Positions 1 to 5,729 of a DNA stretch of 6,986 nucleotides are shown piece after piece. Made by a program: the position numbers and the translations under genes. Origin of the DNA: Betaproteobacteria bacterium (lineage in GTDB: Bacteria; Pseudomonadota; Gammaproteobacteria; Burkholderiales; SG8-39); contig JAFARH010000015.1 of assembly GCA_019245555.1 (NCBI GenBank), forward strand, positions 1 through 6,986. The letters are read 5' to 3'. Every line of letters begins with the position of its first letter. Within the stretch, counting starts at the first letter, position 1. The notes beneath the pieces are model-generated. The model searched no databases, had not been told where the DNA came from, and saw only the letters and a list, made by a program, of their open reading frames with translations.

Positions 1-1274
1 TGCTTGTCGGTCGGGATCTCGAAGATCTTGATCTCGCCGGTCTTCGCATCGATGCGGCCGATGTGGCGCCAGCGGAAGTCGGTGTACCAGGCGTTGTTCA
101 TCGAGTCCGGAATCACGTCGTAGATGTTGTGCGGCTCGCCTTTCGGCGCGTCCTTGTACGGCTCCCACGTCTCGATCTTGCCGGTCCTGAGGTCGAGGCG
201 GTGCACGCCGGCGAAGCCGTTGTTCTGCGTCCACACTTTGCCGTCGACATGCGCGTACTGCGGGCTCACCATGTTCACCTGCGCCGCCTCGATGTTCTGC
301 TCCTTCGGCAACTGCCAGTAGGTGAACTTCTGCGTCGTGCGATCGAACTTCACGATTTGCGCCTGGTACATGTTGCCGAGCCAGAGGTTGCCCTCCTTGT
401 CGCTCCTGAGGCCGAGCAACCCGGTCGGGAAGCCCGGCTTCACCACGGGAATGGGGAACTCGCGTACCTTGCCGGTCTTCGGATCGAGGCGGCCCAGGTT
501 CTGCTCGCCGAAGCTCGAGTACCACGCGATGCCTTGCGCATCGACCATCACGTCGTGCGGTGAGATCGTCTCGCGCGGCAGGTCGTACTCGGTGTAAACC
601 ACCTTCGTCGCACGGCCCGTCGGACGCGGGAACGTCTTCAGCTCGTAGCTCCACTTCGTGCCTTCGCCCAGGTTCACGGTAGCCAGGTACTCGGCGGTCG
701 AGCGATAGACCTGCACGCGCTGGTCGCCGCGCTCTTCCATCAGGCGCTCGGCTTTCCGCAGCTGCGGATGCTGCGGAATGCTCTGGTTCACGTAGCCCTG
801 CATGCGCGGCAGGATCGCCTTCGTGAATGTGTCGGCGTCGTAATGCGAGCGCGCGATGCGCTGCACGGTGTGGCAGCCGACGCAGTTGAGCAGTTGTCCC
901 TTCTGCTGATCCGTGCCCGGCATGCTCGTGATCCACTCGCCGTTCGAAAGCTGCGCCGCGAGGTCGGGGGCCTTCTTGAGCTTCAGATGCGCCACGGTCC
1001 CTTTCCTGGTGACCATCACCGTCAAAGGCGATTCCAGCTCGTAGCCGACCGCGCGCACCTTCAGCGCGTATTTACCGGGCGTGAGCTTTCCGTCGGGAAA
1101 GTGATAGCTGCCGTCGTGGTTGCTCACGACGGTTACGGTTATGGTCGAGCCGTCTTTCTTGGCGCTAACCAGCACGCCCTCCATCGGACCTTCGTCGTCC
1201 GACGTTACTCGGCCGCCAAGATTCGCAAGCGCCGCGCTCGAAAGGAAGCAGAGACCCAGGACCAGAATACGCAT
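1..1274 (-). CDS. Secreted carboxypeptidase-regulatory-like / cytochrome c / Vgb-like propeller fusion protein (3' end cut off by window)
   Basis: The frame is open from the ATG at 1274 to the left edge: 424 codons, no stop, so the C-terminus is missing. Residues 1-17 form a signal peptide with a likely cut after SAALA. Residues about 18-100 resemble a carboxypeptidase-regulatory-like beta-sandwich (GGRVTSDDEGPMEGVLV, then an N-H-D-G-S-Y-H-F turn and a PGKY...VRAVGYE strand). Residues 131-135 are CVGCH, a covalent haem c site; M158 in LPRMQGY could be the second haem ligand. From about residue 225, blades of the type DxxGxxWYxxxxxxxIGRxDPKTGKxxxFxIP repeat, as in virginiamycin B lyase (Vgb) and other 6-7 bladed propellers. 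The start is supported by an AGGGGG Shine-Dalgarno that includes two bases of the upstream stop codon. It is the last visible gene of a four-gene operon. The export signal and haem site point to a periplasmic redox role; the reaction is unknown. Lyase activity should not be assumed from the Vgb fold. Confidence 0.88.
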   Translation of the reverse strand, partial: MRILVLGLCFLSSAALANLGGRVTSDDEGPMEGVLVSAKKDGSTITVTVVSNHDGSYHFPDGKLTPGKYALKVRAVGYELESPLTVMVTRKGTVAHLKLKKAPDLAAQLSNGEWITSMPGTDQQKGQLLNCVGCHTVQRIARSHYDADTFTKAILPRMQGYVNQSIPQHPQLRKAERLMEERGDQRVQVYRSTAEYLATVNLGEGTKWSYELKTFPRPTGRATKVVYTEYDLPRETISPHDVMVDAQGIAWYSSFGEQNLGRLDPKTGKVREFPIPVVKPGFPTGLLGLRSDKEGNLWLGNMYQAQIVKFDRTTQKFTYWQLPKEQNIEAAQVNMVSPQYAHVDGKVWTQNNGFAGVHRLDLRTGKIETWEPYKDAPKGEPHNIYDVIPDSMNNAWYTDFRWRHIGRIDAKTGEIKIFEIPTDK

Positions 1275-1278
1275 GTGA

Positions 1279-1284
1279 CCCCCT
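1279..1284 (-). promoter_or_regulatory. Ribosome binding site embedded in upstream stop codon
   Basis: On the minus strand the sequence reads TAGGGGGTCACATG. The TAG ends the NHL/PAL-like gene, AGGGGG is the SD-like run, and the ATG starts the cytochrome c/Vgb-like gene four bases later. The SD and the stop share bases, which suggests the second gene is translated by ribosomes finishing the first. This also fixes the ATG at 1274 as the start. Confidence 0.7.
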
Positions 1285-2365
1285 ATCGCGGATGCAGCAT
1301 CAGCTTCTGTACGCGCCAGTTGAGAAGCTCTGCGACGTACAGCACGTTCTCCGACGGACAGGCAATCTCGTGGATCCAGCCGAACTGCTTCAGCTGCTTG
1401 CCGGATTCCCCGAGCACGCCGAGCACCTTGCCATCGAGCGAAAGCTTGTACACGCGACCCGGATACGCATCCGACGCATACATGACCTGGTTCGCGCCGG
1501 GCGTGATGCAGATCGCCCATGGCGCTCCCGGTGCCTGGGTGAGCTGAGAACCTGACGCTTCGAGCTTGGCGACATCGGGAACCGGACCGATCGCGGTACG
1601 TGCGCTCTTGTCGAACGGCACGTCGATCTTGATCTCGCGCTGCACGTTGCCTTCGCCGTCGAACACCTGGATGCGACGATTACCGCGATCAGCGACGTAG
1701 ATGTTGCCCTTCGCGTCGGCGGCGATGCTGTGCGGCGTGTTGAACTGCCCGGGCTTGTTGCCCGGCTCGCCGAAGGACTTGAGCCAATTGCCGTCCTTGT
1801 CGACCTTCGCGACGCGCGAGTTGATGTAGCCATCGCTGATGTACGTGTTCCCCGCCGGATCCCACGTCACGTCGGTCACCTGCCGGAAGCGACCGATATC
1901 CGGCGGCAACGGCGGCTTGTGCCGTTCGAGCGGGCCGGTCTCGCGATCCGACGCCTCCTGCTTGCGACCGAACACCATCTCGACGCGGCCGGCCGGATTG
2001 AACTTCACCACCATGTCCGAGCCCTTGTCCGTCACCCAGATGTTGTCCTTCGGGTCGATGCGCACCGTGTGCCCATACGACCATGCGTAGAGGTTCTTCC
2101 CGATCTCCCGGATGAACTTCCCGTCCGCGCCAAATTCCAGCAGCTGGGTCGCCGCGGCCGCATAAGCGGGGCCACTGGTGTTGCCGCGCGAAAGCACGTA
2201 GACCATGCCTTTCGAATTCACCGCAACGCCGGTGACCTCGCCGAAGTAGATGTCGTTCGGCAGTTGCAGCGGATCCTTCACCGAATCGAACGGAATTGCG
2301 GGCACGGACTGCGCGGCAACGCTGCCGCTCGCAGTGACCAGGAACGCGGCAATGGCAAGTCTCAT
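1283..2365 (-). CDS. Secreted NHL-repeat propeller, peptidyl-alpha-hydroxyglycine alpha-amidating lyase (PAL)-like
   Basis: The product is 360 residues. Residues 1-18 are a signal peptide (MRLAIAAFLVTASGSVAA) with a likely cut after SVAA, so the protein is probably periplasmic. NHL blades follow, each with the pattern DxxGNxYVxDxxNxRIxxFDxxG (clear at about 104-122, 169-187, 217-235 and 286-310). Compared from memory with animal PAL, the zinc-histidine positions appear kept: H99 in YGHTVRID, H212 in TPHSIAAD and H332 in GWIHEIAC. The catalytic-tyrosine segment is SDGYINSR (Y180), and ADRGNRRIQ (R227) matches a conserved active-site stretch. The methionine before the third histidine in animal PAL is tryptophan here (W330). 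The zinc site suggests a metal-dependent lyase or hydrolase-like role on an unknown exported substrate. No peptidylglycine hydroxylase partner is visible, so true peptide amidation is unlikely. The in-frame ATG at 2410 is rejected because 2365 has a strong SD and starts the signal peptide. The stop is TAG at 1283-1285. Confidence 0.88.
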   Translation of the reverse strand: MRLAIAAFLVTASGSVAAQSVPAIPFDSVKDPLQLPNDIYFGEVTGVAVNSKGMVYVLSRGNTSGPAYAAAATQLLEFGADGKFIREIGKNLYAWSYGHTVRIDPKDNIWVTDKGSDMVVKFNPAGRVEMVFGRKQEASDRETGPLERHKPPLPPDIGRFRQVTDVTWDPAGNTYISDGYINSRVAKVDKDGNWLKSFGEPGNKPGQFNTPHSIAADAKGNIYVADRGNRRIQVFDGEGNVQREIKIDVPFDKSARTAIGPVPDVAKLEASGSQLTQAPGAPWAICITPGANQVMYASDAYPGRVYKLSLDGKVLGVLGESGKQLKQFGWIHEIACPSENVLYVAELLNWRVQKLMLHPR

Positions 2366-2371
2366 CGCTTT

Positions 2372-2377
2372 CTCCTC
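2372..2377 (-). promoter_or_regulatory. Strong ribosome binding site GAGGAG, overlapping the SDR stop codon
   Basis: The minus strand reads TGAGGAGAAAGCGATG. The TGA at 2376-2378 ends the SDR gene, GAGGAG is a near-consensus Shine-Dalgarno, and the ATG at 2365 follows after a 6-nt spacer. This decides the start of the PAL-like gene and indicates translational coupling to the SDR gene. Confidence 0.8.
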
Positions 2378-3191
2378 AATCCAGGAATAGATCGCGCCGC
2401 GGCGTTGCACCGGGAACCGCAGCGTACTTGCTGAAATCGCTCACGCCTTCCTCGCGCAGCACAGCCTCGTCGATCAGGAAGTGGCCGCTGTAGTCGACGC
2501 CCTTGCTCAGAATCGCATGAGCGGCGTCGGCCATGATCTCCGGCTTGCGAGAGAGTTTGACCGCGTCTTGCCCCGCGACGTGCATGATCGCGGCGGTCGC
2601 GACCCATGTCTGCGGCCAGAGCGCATTCACCGCGACCTTGCCCTTGAGCTCCGCCGCCAGGCCGAGCACCGTGAGGCTCATGTTGTACTTCGCGATGGTG
2701 TACGCTGTGTGCGGTGCGAACCATTTCGGATTCATGTTGAGCGGCGGCGAAAGTGTGAGGATGTGCGGCGCCTTCGCCTTGAGTAGATGCGGCAGGCAGG
2801 CGCGGCTGGTCAGCCAGGTGCCGCGGTAGTTGATCTGGTTCATTAGGTCGAACGTCTTGACTGGCGTCTCCGCGGTCGCCGTCAGGCTGATCGCCGACGC
2901 GTTGTTTACGCAGATGTCGATACCGCCGAACGCCTTGACCGTCGCCGCGACGGCGCTCTCGACCTGCTCCGCGTCGCGGATGTCGCATTGGATGGGAAGC
3001 GCTTCCCCACCTGCGTTGCGGACTTCCTCGGCCGACGTGTGAATCGTTCCAGGCAGCTTCGGGTGCGGCTCGGTCGTCTTTGCCGCGATCGCGATGCGTG
3101 CGCCATCGCGCGCCGCGCGCAGGGCAATGGCAAGCCCGATGCCGCGGCTGCCGCCGGTGATGAACAACACCTTGCCCTTCAGTGTCGCCAA
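2376..3191 (-). CDS. Short-chain dehydrogenase/reductase, HSDL2-like
   Basis: A 271-residue NAD(P)-dependent oxidoreductase with a complete Rossmann fold and no signal peptide, so cytoplasmic. Visible signatures are the nucleotide-binding TGGSRGIG (12-19), the NNAS motif (96-99), catalytic N121, S148 in LTLSPPLN, Y164 and K168 (YTIAK). Long stretches match what I recall of human HSDL2 (SDR13C): AAKTTEPHPKLPGTI, NNASAISLT, SPPLNMNPKWF, AYTIAKYNMS, AVNALWP and the C-terminal DEAVLREEG...F..YA...G. Human HSDL2 carries an extra C-terminal SCP2 sterol-carrier domain that is absent here; bacterial members of this type usually lack it. The likely start is TTG at 3191, which overlaps the last 13 bases of the upstream LVIVD gene and has only a weak TGGA-type SD, so expression probably depends on coupling. 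The substrate is unknown; hydroxy-acyl, steroid-like or alcohol substrates are all plausible. Confidence 0.93.
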   Translation of the reverse strand: MATLKGKVLFITGGSRGIGLAIALRAARDGARIAIAAKTTEPHPKLPGTIHTSAEEVRNAGGEALPIQCDIRDAEQVESAVAATVKAFGGIDICVNNASAISLTATAETPVKTFDLMNQINYRGTWLTSRACLPHLLKAKAPHILTLSPPLNMNPKWFAPHTAYTIAKYNMSLTVLGLAAELKGKVAVNALWPQTWVATAAIMHVAGQDAVKLSRKPEIMADAAHAILSKGVDYSGHFLIDEAVLREEGVSDFSKYAAVPGATPRRDLFLD

Positions 3192-4396
3192 TCGAATTCC
3201 AGGATGTCGAAACCCGTATAGCGGTCGACGATGTAGACGAGCCCGCGCTCATCCACATCCACGTCGTTCGTTTGCGGTGCTGCCTTCCCCGCTGCCGGTT
3301 CGGGAATGAACCAGCCCACTTCCTGCGGCGCATTCGGATCGGCCACGTCGACGATGCGCAGGCCGCCCGAGAACCACGCGCAATAGACGAGCGTGCCCGT
3401 CATGTGCTCCTGGAACTGGTGCGCACCGAATCGGGCCGGCGTGGCGCGGCTCCAGGGCGAGTCAAGCTCGCTCACCTCGAAGATGGCAAGCGGCTTCATC
3501 TCCGCTGGATTCGTGACGTCGAAGGTCCACAGGCAGCCGTGCGGCCGGCCTTTGCGCGTCTTGAGCTCCTCGGCGCTGTGAGCGTGATCTTCTTCGTCGA
3601 TCGCCACCGCGACGCGCCGGCCGTTGATCTTGTCGGGCACCGGCATGAACGTATGCGATGGCTCGGGAAATGGCGGGTGATAGTTGTACGAGCCGAGCGT
3701 GCGCGGTTTTTTTATGTCTTTGACATCGATCATCGCGATGCCGCCATGCCAAAGGCCGGCGAAGAGCTCGTCGCCGAAGCGCAGTGCGTGGTGCAAGCGA
3801 TTGCGCCGCCCCACCCACGTCGGCTTTTCGCCGCCGGCCGTGTGCTGGCCCGGCATCCACCAGCGCGACACTTCCTGCGGCTTGGCCGGATCGCGGATGT
3901 CGTAGATGACGAGGATGTTGCCGACGTAGCCCTGCATCTCGGTCGAGATGTAGGCGTAGTGCTCATCCATGTCGAAGCGATGCACGCCGCGGCCCCAGGT
4001 CTTCTGGTGCTTGATCAGCTTCGGCTTCGTGCGGTCCGAGACGTCGTAGAGCTTGAAGCCACCGTGGTCGTACGACGTCTGCTCGGCGTTGCCGTCGACG
4101 CCTTTGCGGCCGGCCGCGCCCATGTTCTGCTCGACGTTGACGATCATCAGGTCGCCGATGACGCGCGTCTTGTGGCTGTGCGAGTCGGGCTCGTCGACCT
4201 TGATCTGACTGAGCAGCTTCGGATTGCGCGCATCGGACACATCGAGGATCGAAGTGCCGAGCTGCTGCCGGTTGGTGATGTGGCCGACGTAGGCAAACCT
4301 GCCTTCGACGGTGATCTGCCCCGCGCCCGGGAGCTCGAGGCGCGAGACGCGCCTTACATTTTGTGCAAGCTGCGGCGTGCCGGATGTGCTCCCCAC
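3179..4396 (-). CDS. LVIVD-repeat beta-propeller protein, cytoplasmic
   Basis: A 405-residue protein built of LVIVD repeats (GG-[LI]-x-[IL]-[IVY]-DVSDPxxPxxV). Copies are seen at about 47-60 (GTSILDVSDARNPK), 113-126 (GFKLYDVSDRTKPK), 161-174 (ILVIYDIRDPAKPQ), 219-232 (GIAMIDVKDIKKPR), 288-302 (CLWTFDVTNPAEMKP) and 345-358 (GLRIVDVADPNAPQ). A half repeat near the C-terminus (GLVYIVDRYTGFDILEF) may close a seven-bladed propeller. No signal peptide is visible. The loops are rich in histidines (H73, H75, H139, H202, H203, H248, H271, H273, H326, H331), compatible with a metal site, but this is inference. The start is GTG at 4396: an in-frame TAG at 4454-4456 limits extension, there is no upstream in-frame ATG, and the LAQNVRRVSRLELPGAG N-terminus is typical of the family. 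No clear SD precedes it. It is the first gene of the operon and overlaps the SDR gene. The function of the family is not established. Confidence 0.87.
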   Translation of the reverse strand: MGSTSGTPQLAQNVRRVSRLELPGAGQITVEGRFAYVGHITNRQQLGTSILDVSDARNPKLLSQIKVDEPDSHSHKTRVIGDLMIVNVEQNMGAAGRKGVDGNAEQTSYDHGGFKLYDVSDRTKPKLIKHQKTWGRGVHRFDMDEHYAYISTEMQGYVGNILVIYDIRDPAKPQEVSRWWMPGQHTAGGEKPTWVGRRNRLHHALRFGDELFAGLWHGGIAMIDVKDIKKPRTLGSYNYHPPFPEPSHTFMPVPDKINGRRVAVAIDEEDHAHSAEELKTRKGRPHGCLWTFDVTNPAEMKPLAIFEVSELDSPWSRATPARFGAHQFQEHMTGTLVYCAWFSGGLRIVDVADPNAPQEVGWFIPEPAAGKAAPQTNDVDVDERGLVYIVDRYTGFDILEFDWRH

Positions 4397-4455
4397 CGAC
4401 CGATGATAGCCCGGCCGGAACGCAGATTGCTTCCTGTTTCGGGATGGAGGTGCCT
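4397..4455. promoter_or_regulatory. Divergent intergenic region, presumed promoters for the propeller/SDR operon and the small secreted protein
   Basis: These 59 bp are the only true spacer in the window and separate two divergently read units, so both promoters should lie here or just inside the flanking genes. On the minus strand a TATCAT hexamer (4403-4408) resembles a sigma-70 -10 box and ends six bases before the GTG at 4396. I see no good -35 box at 16-18 bp spacing. On the plus strand I find no convincing -10/-35 pair. The assignment rests mainly on geometry. Confidence 0.4.
4446..4450 (+). promoter_or_regulatory. Ribosome binding site GGAGG for the small secreted protein
   Basis: A consensus GGAGG lies five bases before the ATG at 4456. 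It decides the start over the earlier in-frame ATGs at 4363 and 4444, the latter of which overlaps the SD itself. The chosen ATG also begins exactly at a signal peptide. Confidence 0.8.
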
Positions 4456-4830
4456 ATGCGCCCGTTGATCCTCGTACTCGCTCTCTTCCCTGCTTTCGCG
4501 CTCGCTCAGACGGGCGATTCGACGCGGGGCAACACGCCTCCGGGCATGAGCCAGGACGGCAGCCGTCCCATGGACGGCGCAGTGAAAGGCGGCTCGATCG
4601 TCCCCGGCGAGACGGCCGGCGTGCCGAACGATGATTCGCAGACGTCTTCGACCGAGCGCCGGAAGCGCTGCGATGAGCTCAGCGGGAAGCTGCGCGATGA
4701 CTGCATCGCGAAAGAACGCAGCGCCGCGGGTGGCTCGAGCGTCCCGCCACGCCCACGCAATAAGGAGCGGCCGATCGAGCGCAGCAACGACGCCCTCGAG
4801 AAGAGCCAGACGCCTTACGGCGCCGACTGA
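4456..4830 (+). CDS. Small secreted protein of unknown function with CX10C motif
   Basis: A 124-residue protein, not recognised as a named family. Residues 1-17 are a clear signal peptide (MRPLILVLALFPAFALA, probable cut before Q18), so it is exported, most likely to the periplasm. The mature part is hydrophilic and low in complexity, rich in Gly, Ser, Pro, Arg and Asp, and probably mostly disordered. The one distinctive feature is a short charged, probably helical segment, RCDELSGKLRDDCIAKE (71-87), with cysteines C72 and C83. Similar C-x-x-L-x-G-x-x-R-x-x-C segments occur in many small betaproteobacterial periplasmic proteins, so a disulphide-bonded helical hairpin is plausible (inference). 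It is the only plus-strand gene in the window. It diverges from the propeller operon and converges on livM with a 16-bp tail-to-tail overlap. The stop is TGA at 4828-4830. The signal peptide and strong SD make it a real gene despite its weak identity. Confidence 0.8.
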   Translation: MRPLILVLALFPAFALAQTGDSTRGNTPPGMSQDGSRPMDGAVKGGSIVPGETAGVPNDDSQTSSTERRKRCDELSGKLRDDCIAKERSAAGGSSVPPRPRNKERPIERSNDALEKSQTPYGAD

Positions 4831-5729
4831 GGCTTGCGCCGGAAAGCGTCCAGCGCGGCGCCGAGGATCCCCTTCGGCATGTAGATGATGAAGAGGACGA
4901 GCATCACGCCGTAGATCGTGGTGTCGAGCGCCGGATAGCGGTTGCCGAACGCGAGCCGCAAGCCTTCGGCCAGTAGCAGCGTGAACGCGGCGCCGACCGT
5001 CGGCCCGAGCATCACGAACATGCCGCCGGCGATCACGCCGAAGACCATCTGCAGGCTGATGGCGATGCCGGAGACGGTGTCTGGGTTCACGTAGAGCTGG
5101 TACTGCGCATAGAGGATGCCGCCAACGCAGGTCATGAGCGCCGAGATGATGGTGATGCGCAGCTTCGCGCGCGTGACATGGATGCCGATCGACGCGGCGG
5201 CTTCTTCCTCCTCGCTGATCGCCTGCAGCGCAAGGCGCCCCATGCTCCGGTCGACCATCCGCCAGACCCAGAGCCCGAGGAGCCAAAAGGCGAACACGAT
5301 CACGAGCCAGATCTCCTTGCCGGCGAACTGGAGCGCGCCGAATGCCATCGTGTTTCCCTGGTGCAGCGCGGTCACCGGCGTCGCGCCGAGCGAGCCGCCC
5401 GTCGTATCCCGCGCTGCGGTGATGATCAGGCGCGCGACTTCCGAAAGGGCAAGCGTCACTAGCGCAAAGTAGTGGCCGACGATGCGGAAACGGAAGCACG
5501 GATAGCCGATCACGACCGCGACCATTGCACTCAGGGCAAGCGCGACGAAGGCGCCAATCCAGGGCGAGAGGCTGTACGAGTTCCAGAGCATCACCACCGT
5601 GTAGGCGCCGATGCCCATGAATGCGCCGTGGCCGAAGCTGACGAGGCCGAGCCGGCCCATCAGCGACCAGCTCGTATAGATGTAGCCCCAGAGCAGGACC
5701 AGGATGGCCAAATGAAGCGGGTAGTTCAT
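4815..5729 (-). CDS. livM: Branched-chain amino acid-type (HAAT) ABC transporter permease LivM
   Basis: A 304-residue inner-membrane permease subunit, of normal length for the family. It is strongly hydrophobic with about eight to ten membrane segments. Family signatures are VSFGHGAFMGIGAY (30-43), matching the LSxGHAAFxGIGAY motif of LivM; HYFALVTLALSEVAR (86-100); the TTGGSLG loop (109-115); and the cytoplasmic coupling loop AISEEEEAAASIGIHVTRAK (170-189), which contacts the ATPase. It would form the translocation pore with LivH and be driven by LivF and LivG. The ATG at 5729 overlaps the livH stop (ATGA), with a GGGGGA SD-like stretch about 10 nt upstream. The TAA stop at 4815-4817 lies inside the 3' end of the plus-strand gene. 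Four glutamates in the coupling loop are somewhat more acidic than usual. The transported solute cannot be deduced. Confidence 0.94.
   Translation of the reverse strand: MNYPLHLAILVLLWGYIYTSWSLMGRLGLVSFGHGAFMGIGAYTVVMLWNSYSLSPWIGAFVALALSAMVAVVIGYPCFRFRIVGHYFALVTLALSEVARLIITAARDTTGGSLGATPVTALHQGNTMAFGALQFAGKEIWLVIVFAFWLLGLWVWRMVDRSMGRLALQAISEEEEAAASIGIHVTRAKLRITIISALMTCVGGILYAQYQLYVNPDTVSGIAISLQMVFGVIAGGMFVMLGPTVGAAFTLLLAEGLRLAFGNRYPALDTTIYGVMLVLFIIYMPKGILGAALDAFRRKPQSAP

Noticed and set aside
768..1547. Plus-strand open frame of about 259 codons
   Set aside because: Runs antisense across two well-supported genes and has no recognisable domain or ribosome binding site.
2362..3333. Minus-strand open frame of about 323 codons over the SDR gene
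   Set aside because: Shifted frame of the SDR gene with basic, repetitive composition; the SDR motifs are all in the other frame.
3705..3713. GGTTTTTTT on the plus strand as a rho-independent terminator
   Set aside because: No stable GC hairpin directly precedes it, it lies mid-gene, and no plus-strand gene ends there.
3182..4468. Long plus-strand open frame (about 428 codons) opposite the LVIVD gene
   Set aside because: Its product is Arg/Ala/Val/His-rich with no domain. It mirrors the LVIVD coding frame, as is common in GC-rich DNA, and the minus-strand gene has clear repeats.
4818..4863. Two copies of the palindrome CGGCGCCG as a terminator or regulatory repeat
   Set aside because: Short self-complementary GC words are common at this base composition. 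There is no T-run, and both copies lie in coding sequence.
4354..5499. Long minus-strand open frame (about 381 codons) within livM and the plus-strand gene
   Set aside because: Out-of-frame shadow of livM rich in Arg, Ala and His; the livM frame shows membrane segments and family motifs.
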